DNA of 64,000 nt from Diplonema papillatum (lineage: Eukaryota > Euglenozoa > Diplonemea > Diplonemida > Diplonemidae): contig JAPJBO010000095.1 of assembly GCA_030068145.1 (NCBI GenBank), forward strand, positions 62,001 through 126,000, in the 5' to 3' direction. A model generated the notes under the pieces. The model did not search any database. It was not told where the DNA came from and saw only the letters and a program-made list of their open reading frames with translations. This document shows positions 22,188 to 33,023 of the stretch, one piece after another (position 1 is the stretch's first letter; each line of letters begins with the position of its first letter). A program made the translations under genes and the position numbers.

Positions 22188-23398
22188 AATCATACAAAAC
22201 ACATGACTCAGTTTCGAGTCGTGTCACTGACAGCAGAAAGCATTTCGACTCGTTTCGCTTCAACTGCCACTGGCAACAAAAGGGTTTAGAATCTTAAAAA
22301 ATACGAGCACGCCACTCACCACTGATGAACCTGCGCTGAACAGGGCGTCAGTTTCCAGTATCCGTTCCAAGGTTTCGTTTGATTTCTTCTTTTTTTCTGG
22401 AACTGCAGGTGGTTCGAAGTCTTCAGTTTAAAGTAGCACTTCAAAGAATTCTCGAAGACTGTCTTTCTTGCAAAGACTTGCCCGACACACACTTTCTTCG
22501 TTCATATCTGTTTATCTTTCACTTGCTTTCATTCATGTTGTGGTTTGGCCGTGTGTTCAACGCTAATTCTCTTCTGGTACAGGTGTGACAAGGCTTCAGA
22601 AGTGCCACTGTCGCAAGATCAAGCTACCTAGAGCCTACGTCTACACATGTACAGTGCAGAAAGGGGAGTAAAAAAGTTCAGAGTAAATTTTTTTGACATG
22701 CGTTACTGTCGAACGCGCCGGTGGGCTTATCGTCAAGCGAAGTCGAGAGAATAAATTAGGGGTATCCTTCGCGGAAAGTGGGCTAGGATCGCCACTTTAC
22801 ACGGGATTGCTAGGGCATTGCAAACTCTGTTCACCTCCATACCAAGTCCGTACAGTTTGTGGCCAACTACCCCTCAGTTAGTACAAAAGATCTGGGTGTC
22901 ATTGATAGCCTCAGTCAATTTTAATCCGTGATGTTATCACTGGGATTGCCCAAACGTTCAAGATTGTACAAGACAAGTAGATACTACCCTCTTCCCGCGC
23001 AATCTGCCCCTTAAACGAAGATGAATGATAGAATGCGTCCTACGAACCAGGATGCAGCACAAGTGGGGAGCAGCAAGACACTGAACAAGTGCCAGAAACA
23101 ACGTCCAGAACGTTCTTCCGCTGTGGTGTCAACTCCACGGCATTGTCTGTTCGTCAATCCCCCTTGCTTTTTTGCGGGTTTCGTCCCCTTCGCGGTCCGA
23201 GGACAAACTTAGAAAATTGAAAGCGCATGTATTGCGCAATGGTTGTTTGTGCTCGGAGCACCTGATAAGTAACGCAACACAGTAAAAACGTATTGGTAGG
23301 GGCACGTGAGTGCAAATACGCGCATCCGTAGGTTGAAGTGCAACCGCTTGCCTGGCAAGAATACTAATGGCAGTACCAACTAATGGCAGTATATAGCA
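22188..23398. other. Intergenic, nothing recognised
   Basis: Only short frames. ACTAATGGCAGTA occurs twice in tandem near 23362-23391, just before the hAT-like element. Confidence 0.45.
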
Positions 23399-23725
23399 TA
23401 CATGTAACCCCCGACAAATTTGTCGGAGGAAATCGGGGAAAATCGGGGGAAAATTGGGGGAAGTCGGGTACGTATAGTTGGACTCTACCTGTCTGCAAGG
23501 CAAAGAGATGGGAAAACAAGTGCCTACATCGCATTAAATAACTATTTCAACGTGTTTCGAAACTGGGATACTCTCAGAATAATTTTTCTCCGGCTATTTC
23601 TCACGGGTCATGACACCTACTCACCAAGTCCGACTCCTCTGAAGATGGCGCATGGCACTCAACCATCTTCGCGAATCCCACCTGCGACATCGCATCAGTG
23701 CCGCGCATTGCGATGATCTCCGGCT

Positions 23726-24049
23726 TCAACCTTTATTCTCTCCGAGTATGTTCAGTGTACTGAAGGCCGAATCCACGTGTGTGTCGGTCGGTGAAAGCTT
23801 GAGACACATTTTAGCGAAGCATGAGGCATGCTCCCCCGTGTAGGATGCCCAATAGTCGTGGGCTGTACCGCGGGTGCTTGTCAGCGTAGCACTGCCGGCC
23901 CACTGCACAAACTGCCCGGACACCTCTTCTGACCGACCGGCGAAGCTCGCGGCAAACAGAGCACACATTGCCTCGATAGAGGCACCGTCTGGTTCGCTCA
24001 AGGAGGACCATTGCTGGGTGAAGGAATCGAAGACTGATGAAGATGCCGT
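23726..24049 (-). pseudogene. hAT transposase C-terminal dimerisation region fragment
   Basis: The frame runs from about QQWSSLSEPDG to the stop after LGENKG. Near its end DYW...CFAKMCLKLSPTD is followed by HVDSAFSTL. This fits the hAT C-terminal pattern of Trp, hydrophobic helix, short turn, then (E/D)-x-x-FS. The upstream catalytic part is not in frame and was not found. The surrounding inverted repeats and 8-bp duplication support the assignment independently. Confidence 0.5.
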
Positions 24050-24090
24050 AATTCGGGTGCTCTGTATAGGCCCTCTTCAGGGTTCTGGGT

Positions 24091-24495
24091 ATGCATGGCT
24101 GGCCAGTGCGCCAAAGTCGAACTTCGATCGGACAGCTGTGCACTAGCTGTAGAAGATACCAACATCTTCATCGTAGCCGCCGCCTGTTTAGCCCGTCCCG
24201 GTTTCCTTGTTCTTCAGCAGAAAGCCGTTGGCTGAACAAAACTCCGCATGCTGCTTACCACCTCGGAAGGCAGCAGGACGGCCCCGCAGAAAATAAGAGA
24301 GCTAAAAAGAAGAAGCTGGTGTCTATCGAAGACACGACAAGCGGAAGCAGCGCAGCGTCAAACCGAAAGCCCGCGCAACTAAAAGCAGTTCGAATGCCAA
24401 CCCCGGCAGTTGTCAAGGAAGCGCGGGCGTTGAGCGAAATACTCGCAAAGCAGCCGCAAAAGCTGACCGGGTCGCACAAGACGTGCCTCGGCTAA
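24091..24495 (+). CDS. Lys-rich frame inside the hAT-like element, unassigned
   Basis: A 134-codon frame whose second half (RAKKKKLVSIED through ALSEILAKQPQK) has protein-like composition. It lies opposite the expected transposase strand. It could be chance, a captured host segment or part of another gene; no homologue is recognised. Confidence 0.15.
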   Translation: MHGWPVRQSRTSIGQLCTSCRRYQHLHRSRRLFSPSRFPCSSAESRWLNKTPHAAYHLGRQQDGPAENKRAKKKKLVSIEDTTSGSSAASNRKPAQLKAVRMPTPAVVKEARALSEILAKQPQKLTGSHKTCLG

Positions 24496-24687
24496 CATCT
24501 CTTTTTTCCGTTCGTTCGCCATTTCTCAGAAATTCTATTTTCTTTCTCAGCCTTTCAATTGGAAGTCATGCCAATGGGCCGAAAAAAAAACTTTTTCCCA
24601 GCCAGTGCACTACAGTGAAACCCCCCCGATTTCCCCCGATTTTAAGAATCGGGGGGTTTTTAGCCCCCGATTCGGGGGTTACATGTA

Positions 24688-25649
24688 TGATACAGTAATG
24701 CGCGTACTTTTTGTGTCACTCCTTCATAACGTGCAATGGCTCAACACAGAGATTCCCGAACTGCGCTGCAACAACCACCTGGACACTACGCTGTACACGT
24801 CAAAGCTCAAGCATTCATGTGAATCGGCGTTGCATCGACGTCTCTGCGCTTCCGGTTGTGATGGCAGGAAGTCAGCTTCGATGCTGTGCTGGCCATGCAG
24901 TTAACCTCCCCCAACTCCAACAGCGAAGCACCCGCCGCTTGCAAAAAAAAAAAAAAAAACTCCCCGACTTGAAGAAAAGACTTCTGTTATTTCCTCCCCC
25001 AGACCGAGTGATTCCAAGGCCTTCTCTATTGCTTGAAAACCCGCGTTCAACAAGAAAAACGTGTGGCAGCTGATTCCTGCTTGATGCTAGTCCTCTGGAA
25101 AAGGTGGAAACTCCTCGATCCTCCACCTTCATGCGTCAGTGGTTCCATTCTGATTTAACACCCCTCTCTTAGACAGTGGAGGCCCTGCGGGGTCAAGCTC
25201 ATGATTTGACGCCCTTTTCGTCACTGAGCGTTAGTTCGGGCGGCACTGAAGGGCAGTCTAAGTCAACAAGAACGCGGAATTGCGGATTCGGCACTGACAT
25301 CGAATGCAGGTTGAGCAGGACGAGCTGTTGTGTGAGTGTTTGTGCGTTGACAGGTTCGTGCTTTACAGTTTCTACAGCGTAACTGTGATGACAAGGGCTT
25401 TAAAGCGCGTATCAGAGGCAACCCTGCATCTTCACACAGGTGTTTGTGTAACTATCGGGAACTCGTCATTTGTCAGTTGAGGCTGAACTGCTGTCATTGT
25501 TACGGTTGGCGGTAACCTCGTACGAAGTGTGCGTCGACCCGTTGAAGCCAGACGTGCAATACTCGTTTCTGGGTCTCAAGATTTCAAGCAGAGCATCACA
25601 CGAACATTCTGAAACCAAACCTTCAGCAAAACAAACGGACACAGCACAC
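24688..25649. other. Region 3-prime of cyclase 1, probably intron plus terminal exon
   Basis: The donor AAG|GTGTGC at 25650/25649 implies at least one further exon on the minus strand. Candidate acceptors exist; one gives a frame reading YCTSGFNGSTHTSYEV and ending STDK, roughly 25478-25573. None can be confirmed because the paralogue shows no matching terminal exon. A run of about 17 A lies at 24943-24959. Confidence 0.35.
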
Positions 25650-28600
25650 CTTCATGACTTTGTCATCGTCAGCAGCCGATAGGCGAAGCTTCTCCAGGGC
25701 GTCGGTATTGCCAGCAAGAGACTCTCGGAGTAGCGCGTCGTGTCGGAGATTGTCAGTGTCGTCCAACGCCTCCCATATGCTCTCCAGCTGCTTTAGCTTC
25801 GACGTTACAAGCTGGTAGAGCAGTACCTTCTTACCGGTGACGATGTCCTTCCAAACGTCGACCATGCGAACCAGCGCAGAGACGTTCGCTTTCGTTGTCA
25901 GGTTGTTGGTAGTTGTGAAGTCTCCGACCAGACTAAACGTGCGGTACCGAGAGCACAGCTCACTCGCAAGCATAGCGACAGTCACAGTGCGCCCAGCAAC
26001 AGTGCTGAAGCGCTTGGATACTGTACCGACATTGCCGTAGTGCACAAGCCCTGTAGCGACACCTACGTTGACAATCGCGGGGCGGCACAACCGCCGGAGC
26101 TCAGCCGCAAACTGGAGGGCTGCCGTAGCGTGCATCCGGCAGGTCTTCGCCGTGTTCCAAGCCAGGAGCAAATTGTTGCCGCACAAAATGAGGACCGCAC
26201 CGTCCGTCAGGGTTGCCGCGTCGCCCCCGCAGCGGATGACCTGTATGCAAAAGTTAGTTCCGTTTTCTGCGTTCTCTGCAAAGTGGAAGCTCGCTTGTCT
26301 CCAGCTGACCTGCGGCTATTAGAGCAGCAGTTAGTCTTCTGACGACAACCTGCTGCTAAGAGCTGGCTGCAGTGGCTTTCATCCAACCTTCTTCACTGAG
26401 AATTGCTGCCACCAAAGTAACATCACCACAGGGGAGGTGGTCCAAGCATCGTCAAAGCTGACGATGGATAAAAGGTGCCGCGCCACCTCTCTGAGTTGGC
26501 ACGTGCATGCTACCATGCTACCCCCTGCACGCATGCGCGCGGAGCTGCTCGTGAAAATACAACTCACTTAACACAAACCTGATTGCAGGCTTCGAAGAAC
26601 TTGCCATCCTTCTGGTCCAGGACCCTACACACGGCGACAGTTGCCTCCACTTGATGGAGGAAGAGCCCTGTCTTGTTCACGGGCCCAAGCTCAGGCCCGA
26701 CGACCCGCGACTCCCTGCTCGAGTGCTTCGAGTCGCTCTCGCTGTTGGTTCGCTGCACGGACGAGCTTCCTTGCATTTCCACGCGGTAGTAGTTCTCGTG
26801 CGATAACCGCTCTTTGAAGCAGGTTGGCGCGAGCGAGTACAACACATGCAAGCCAAGACCTTTCAACTCATGCTCGCCGAAGTCCGCCGCCACCCCAGAC
26901 GCATCTTCGTCATTCGAGCTCAGCGCAGCGGACACCGCATTGTAGAAGTCAGCGGACACGCAAAGGGTGCCGGCTTTTGCTTTCCCCTCCACCCGTGACG
27001 CCATGTTCACGACGCCTCCCCGGTAGTCCGACCTCCCTGTGATCGGGTTCTGCTCCAGCATCGCAGCCCCGAAGTGCGCACCCATACGTACAGGCATACC
27101 GCCGGATTTCGGCTTTCCATTTCGATCCTTGTAGACGGCAATTTCGAGATCAACGGGCCACTTCTTCTCGAGAAGCCCCTTCTGCGCCCGAAACGCGAAC
27201 TTCAGCGCCGAGGTAGGGTCCCGGAAGGCAAGCATGAACGAGTCGCCAATTGTTTTGACCTCGTAGCCACCGTGCTTCCGTGCCGCCTCGCGCATGATTT
27301 CGTTGTGGATCTCCAAAGCGACATCCATATCCGCAGGGGACTTTTCCCAAAGCGCGGTGCTGCCATCGATGTCTGTGAACACGAACGCCACAAGCCCGGT
27401 TGGGGGTTTCGCTATCGCCACTTCGGACTCGACGTTGTCGGACGAACGGTTCTTTAGCACTGCTTGCGGCACGTATGCTTTGAACTCCTTCAAATTGCGT
27501 ACCATGGATTGGAATGACACTTGCATTGACCGAACTTCTTGCAAGATAGATAGACGCTCGGCTGGACGGTTGAGGTCCATGTCGGCTACGTACGACATGT
27601 CTTCTTGAAGCTTCTTGATGGGGAGAACAATGAACCAGCTGACCGTTGTCACGCCCACCAGGATCAACAGAGTGACGGCAATGGTGATGACGGTGACAAC
27701 CACGATGTTAGCGTCCACGTCGTCGCTGACCTTGCGCTGTTCCTGTTCCAGCATTTTGGCGTTTTCCTCTGCGTCCTTGTCGAAACCAGCGATCAGGGTG
27801 TCGTACTCCACCGCAATGACAACCCATTGCACGAACCCTTCGAGAGCCCCCATGCGGTTCACTTCGATGAGGTACTTTCCGAGGTCCCCGATGTTTGCGA
27901 CGATGCTGCTGCTTGATAATTTGGCAACGTCTGAATAAGCCAAGGGGAAGGTATGGATGAACGTGGCAACCGTCTTGACCACTGGGTCGGGGTGTTCGGT
28001 GTCGCGGTAGAATTGGAAGTGGGTGTCATTGATAGGGTAGTGCGGTTCGCCGACGGAGGTGAATGAAATGGTGTCTATCGAGTTGAACTTGTTCCGCAGA
28101 GGATCGTTGAAAGGGAACTCGCTCAGTACCGGCGATACAGCTTGCACGCCGAAGGCACGCACTGCGTTTTCGTTCGAGACACTATTCGACGAGGATACGT
28201 ATTCGACAAGATAGCCAGCCACATGCTGGAACATCGTCGGGCCTAATTCTAGCCTGTACGTCGTCGACGCTTGGGATACTGGGTCCAAATACACGCCCGC
28301 GCAGTACCACCCGTAATCGGAGAAAATAAGCGGCTTGATCCACACCTGTTCTCCGGGTTCGAGGTATCCACGCGCTGCCAACAGCGTAATCGGGTCGCTT
28401 GACCACTCTTTTGAGATGTTTGTAACGGTTTTCGCATTTTCCACGAGCAGGTCCTCTTTTACTGCATACACCACCGTGTCGCTGGCACCTCCGTCACTGT
28501 TCAGCGCAAGTGAAAGAGAATTTGCTCTCCCAAACATGACAACGTACAACTCTGCATCGACGGAGGCTGTGAAGGACGCGTCGTCTCGTGACTGATCGAT

Positions 28601-29005
28601 GGTGGTGATCATATTGGACATTTCGAAGCTGGTTTCCAACAGCCATTGCAAGCTGTCCTTCGGCTGACCAACGAACTTGTAGTGGTCAGCAATATACCGA
28701 CCATACGAGGTCACCATGATTTCGAATATCTGCACTTCTTGCGACACGAGCCCGCCTAGTACGGCGCCACTGGCGCCGTGCAGGGATACAATATTGTCTT
28801 GCAGGATAGCTTCCGCCATCAAGTATGAAACGTTCAGCGCAGCACTGCCGGTAGTCTCTGTCCTTGTGAGCGCATCGTCAAAAGACCACGTCATCATAGC
28901 AATGTTCACCGTGACCGAGCACACCACAGCGAACAGCATCAGAAGAGGGAACAGCAGCTGAAGGGACAAACCCTTTCGCATCGCTTTGTCTTCTACTGCC
29001 GCCAT
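25650..29005 (-). CDS. Receptor-type adenylate cyclase 1 with tandem cyclase domains (3-prime end open)
   Basis: Exons are 29005-26579 (809 codons) and 26240-25650 (197 codons); a further exon probably follows. A stop codon sits directly before the ATG, fixing the start. Order: TM helix at residues 14-38, extracellular region to about 433 with N-glycosylation motifs (Cache-like by layout), TM helix 434-461, HAMP-like linker ending FKAYVPQAVL, then cyclase domain 1 (about 536-727). It has metal-binding Asp545 and Asp588, adenine-selecting Lys584 and Asp660, and transition-state Asn667 and Arg671: a complete class III adenylate cyclase making cAMP. A second cyclase domain follows (about 787-940). 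There the GDS motif reads GNN and the Asn/Arg pair is absent, so it is probably inactive and structural or regulatory. The architecture recalls receptor cyclases of kinetoplastids and other protists, but the second domain is extra. Confidence 0.9.
26241..26578 (-). other. Intron 1 of cyclase 1
   Basis: CAATCAG|GTTTGTG to GCATACAG|GTCATCC, 338 nt, phase 0. Its position, between CNQ and V(I/V)RC within cyclase domain 2, is exactly that of intron 3 in the paralogue. Confidence 0.88.
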
Positions 29006-29190
29006 TTAGGGCTGGCCGGCGGCCCGACTGCCGGCTCTTGCTTCGCTTTGTTTCTTTGGGGGGGGTGGGGTGGCTTCGGTATACACTAGTAAAAGTGAGA
29101 AAGGTGTTTTTACTAGCCATTTTAAAAGTGAAAAAGCATGACTAGTGCACAAGTCAAAATGACTAGTGTCCTAGTAGAAATCCACCTGTT
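29006..29190 (-). promoter_or_regulatory. Upstream region of cyclase 1 with clustered ACTAG motifs
   Basis: ACTAG occurs at about 29085, 29112, 29141 and 29162, with CTAGTAG at 29171. Several are next to AAAAGTGA or TTTTAAAAGTGAA. The cluster begins about 80 bp before the start codon. It could be a regulator-binding array; that is inferred from position only. Confidence 0.3.
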
Positions 29191-32100
29191 CCGAACCGAA
29201 ATCTGGGCTGTTTTGTAAAATTCAGAGGGTCCCACGACACAACTGTACCCTACCGTTGCGCTTGCTACCGTGTTCGGAATAATGATGGAGGGAAAAAGTC
29301 GAAATACTTTTCAAAACCCCCAAAACTTGGGCCAAAAGTCCAAAAAAGTTCCGGTCCAAGTATTTTACAGTAGGGTTCACGCCCATGAGGAAGTTTAGAA
29401 TCCGGGAATACGATAGGATATGATACATGTGGTGTCTACAGTCAAGGGCGCGCCCAAGTGCGTTCACAGCGCCCGACAACTTGGAGAAGGTCGCTATTTT
29501 AGCCAGACTCAAGGTAGCGAGTCGCTGAGCGTAGTCGGGCCTTGCGGAGCAGGGCCAGCGGCATGCCGCGGAAGGACTCGACCTCGGCGAAGTCGCCGTG
29601 AAGCGATCATCGCTGAGTGAAGGCGACGTCCTGGTCACCGAGTGGCGGACACGCGCGTTTTTGACGCGGTGGATGCCGACGACAGCGGGCTGCTGACGTT
29701 CAAGGAGTTGATCAAGTATTCGGGAAGCTTTGAAATGTTCGTGCAAAAGCTGCTTGGGTCAGACTTCAAAATACCGCCAAAAAGTGAAAACCCAGGGAAA
29801 AGTCCAAAACTTTCAGAACCTCCAAAAAGTCCAAAAAGAATTCCGGTCCAAAGAAATTCCGGTCCAATGATTTTCCGAACGCAGTTCCCAACGCGATTCC
29901 TTACTGTGCGATAGACGAAAGCTGGGGTAAGTTGTCTGCCACGAGCGTCATTCAACAAAGCCAGTTCTGCAGGAATAAAAGCTACGATTGCTCGTCGGTT
30001 TGTGTTTTGCGGCTGAACATGCAGAACTGTGGTCGCTTTTTTGGTGGGCCACCCACCCCCACTCTTCCCCCACACGAACCGGGCTAAGTATTGAGTTCTG
30101 TAAAGTGCAAGTGCCATGAAGGCAGGCGAGCACCACGGCTGAGTACGGGGAGTGTCTTGGAACTTGTTGCCTACTAGGAGGGTTATACAGCTTGCCTGCC
30201 TCATGCTCTTCCGCACTTACTACTAGTAGCTCCCAATGCCCGATAGACAGTGCGTTGTGAATTCAAGCAAATCCGAGGCGGTGATTTCTTTCGTCGCATG
30301 TGAACAACCGAAGATGCGAAAGAAGCTGTTTCCACAAAAAGTACACCGGCTACGCGATTCACCTTACTGTGCGGTAGACCCGACGAGTAGAAACCAGAAC
30401 CTGCTGGTGTCCCACCCGACGAAAGCTTTGAGCAGTTGATCGGTGGGCTCAATGGTCGTCTGCACGTCCCGAAAAGACAAAGAAACGTGACTTCCAGGCA
30501 TTCGAAATGCCCGGACAAAGCACCACGACGTGTTGACTGGCACACAACGCGCGCGCCACAGGCTACATGACTGGCGGCGTGAAAGAGGAAGTCTCCAAGC
30601 ACGTAATGGGAGAGTGCCTCCAACACTAGAAAGCGGAGCACACAGCAGTGAGCAACTATTTGTGGAATGTGCGCAACACAAAGCCTTGCATGCAAACAGT
30701 TCACAGGCGGACAAAGCCAGCACCTGTTGCACATTCATGTTGGGAAGCTCGGCAAGAAGACCTGCCGACCATCTCTCATTTCTTCGTGGGTTTTAGGGAA
30801 CCCACTACTGTAAATGCACTGTGTCCGGTGCGATGCCAAGGCGATAGGAGCGCCATGAGCGACAAGCCGAATCTACGGACCAGAGTTTGAATGTGGTCGG
30901 AAGCCCGCATTATGTCGGTTGTTGGACCATCGTAACCTGTGCAGTTTCTTGGTGCTCGGCATAAATTCATGAGTTCTCGCAGGCTCGCAGGCGCGACCGT
31001 GTTGTCAAGAAAAGTAGGGGAAAGACTTTGTTGTATGTTCCGAACGGGTACATCAATTGCTTGAAGTAGCATCAACCGAAAAGCGATAAAGGTGAGGGGA
31101 GGGTACCGGCTCGAGGATTGCGTGTTTGCGTGTGAGTGCGAGTACGAGTGTGTGTGTGGAATACCATTCTGGGTAACCCCTGTTGCGGAATGAAGCCCGG
31201 GTGTGTTTGTGTGGAATTCAATGATGGGTGACACCTGACGCGTATAGCCCATGTTTATGTGTGTCTGTGTGTGAAGAGAGAGAAAAAAAGAGGGATCACG
31301 AACTACGTGAGCGAAGTAAAAAAGCTCAGGACGAACAGGACCGAAGGCCGGACTTGCGTGCACAACGACGGTGCCCAATACATCCTGTCTCTCTAGACTT
31401 CACGACGAAGGTGATGAAACAAGTTTCCTAGCAAAGAGGGAGAGAGAGCAGCCACGCCACGCCTTTGTAGTCTCATCTATTTTTGGACCGGTGCATTAGT
31501 GTAAGTCACAACTTTCCTATGTCTCAATCCGCAGTACTCCGGAGCAGGAAAAATCGTGGTCAAGTATGAAACAATATCTCGCTCGTGGCAAACGCAAGAA
31601 CGCGCTTCGATTGGCAAAATGCTACACACCGCACGCTTGGAGGGGTCGAGCGATTGTTGTCAGAAACTTTTGTTTGTGCGCACTAGCGGAACTCACCTGC
31701 TTTGGTAAGATTCATGTTGTACGCTGCCAACTACTAATTTTTAGTAGTAGATGCATTGTTAAACCAACTTCGACCAACCGGACATATATGTCCGGTTTAA
31801 TCTGGAATTTTCTGCAGGTGTGCTTAGGGGGCGCCAAAAAATTCCCAAAAATATGGATTTCACCCATTTCGAGCATATCTTTTCATTGCCGCCCTCGAAC
31901 GTCAAAAAATTGTCAGCAATGACGTTTGCAACAATGTGGCAAGATTGGGGAAACCCCGGAAAATCGGCTTTTTTTAGAGCTTTTTCAGCATTCATAATCT
32001 TTTTTATCAGCAGTCGGAATCCCAGGAATTTGGGCGATGAAATGCCTCGAAGGAAGCGGGCGGCCACGGAAATGAAGAGTGGGTCTACAGAGGAAGAGGA

Positions 32101-32640
32101 GGAAGGATGGCGATTAAGACAACAATAGGTCGGGAAAGACAGTGCGCGAGAAAATGCTTCATCTCGACGCCGCCACGCTTGGCGGGTAACCTTGAGCGGG
32201 TAACGGTGGTCGAATCTTGCGCGGGTAACGGTGGTCGACTCTTGCGAGAGCTGGGACAGACACCGGTCGCGACGCGAGTTCGGCGGGGTGCGACGCTTCA
32301 GCTTCGTGGCGAGCAGACGGGGTGGAGTGCGGGTATATCGCACTCACATGCGAGCGATGGAGGGCAGTTTTGCGATGCCATCGGCAGTGAACATTCTTAG
32401 CTTCGCCCGCGAACATTTCAACATGCGTTGCAGGAGTGTGGCACGCTTACCGGAGCTGGACACTTCTCAGGTGTCGAGCTTCTGCCTCCAACACGGTATC
32501 AGATTCCAGCTCCATCCGGAGACAGTGTACACAGCGCTGTACAACCGGCCCAGTCGAGCGAGACGAAGACCGACCCCACCCAGCCAACGTCTTGTTCCTG
32601 GCCAACCCGCGGGTTCAGAGCGGTGATCTCGGCCACTTTA
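29191..32640. other. Intergenic, short repeats, no gene recognised
   Basis: AAAGTCCAAAA and TTCCGGTCCAA are shared between 29328-29362 and 29817-29880. A 22-bp palindrome lies at 31776-31797. TACTAATTTTTAGTA near 31733 can form a hairpin. Frames of up to 200 residues (30776-31378 minus, 31759-32343 minus) show no family resemblance. Confidence 0.4.
31776..31797. repeat. 22-bp perfect palindrome
   Basis: The half-site AACCGGACATA is followed by its reverse complement, centred on ATAT. It could be a dimer-binding site or a relic of a short inverted repeat. Confidence 0.8.
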
Positions 32641-32654
32641 TGAACATTTTTGGC

Positions 32655-32880
32655 GAGCGACCAAAGAATAGGCGCTGAGGTCCCCCGCAAAGCCTGCACC
32701 GAAGCGTCCCGGCTGACCACCAAAAGAACAGGCGCCGAAGTCCTCCGCAAAGGCTGTCGAAGCGCCCCGGCCGACCACCAAAAGAACAGGCGCCGAAGTC
32801 CTCCGCAAAGGCTGCACCGAAGCACCACCAAAAGGACCGGCACAGAAGCCCCCCGCAAACCCAGCACCGCGAGGCCGCCC
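32655..32880 (+). repeat. ~57-bp minisatellite, four degenerate units
   Basis: Units contain GACCACCAAAAGAACAGGCG and CCGAAGTCCTCCGCAAAGGC. They begin near 32655, 32715, 32773 and 32823, with increasing divergence at both edges. It is read openly in several frames, which explains the long shadow frames here. It belongs to family A copy 3, in the part that differs between copies. Confidence 0.85.
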
Positions 32881-32959
32881 ACCGAATACTGAGAGCGCTG
32901 CGGTCAAGGCGGCAGGTGCAGATAGGTAACAAGCGCCGGAAACATGATACGGTGCGCTC

Positions 32960-33018
32960 TAAGAGGTATTCACGAAAGAGAACAGATGCAGAGTATCGCC
33001 ACAGGTTCTTTGCATTCT
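32960..33018 (+). repeat. Dispersed repeat family A, copy 3 (terminal box)
   Basis: AGAGGTATTCACGAAAGAG through CAGAGTATCGCCACAGG and TTCTTTGCATTC, nearly identical to 17131-17188. It directly abuts the broken piggyBac frame, so one inserted next to the other or the box is a shared end. Confidence 0.8.
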
Positions 33019-33023
33019 AGATC

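Larger units (their letters stand above)
23407..24679 (-). mobile_element. hAT-like DNA transposon, decayed
   Basis: The left end ACCCCCGA and right end TCGGGGGT are inverted. They are flanked on both sides by the 8-bp palindrome TACATGTA (23399-23406, 24680-24687). An 8-bp target duplication is characteristic of hAT elements. Hairpin-forming CCCCCGATT/AATCGGGGG and CCGACAAATTTGTCGG lie next to the ends. The interior holds a fragment of a hAT-type C-terminal domain on the minus strand. At 1,273 bp it is too short for a full hAT transposase, so it is internally deleted. Confidence 0.65.
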
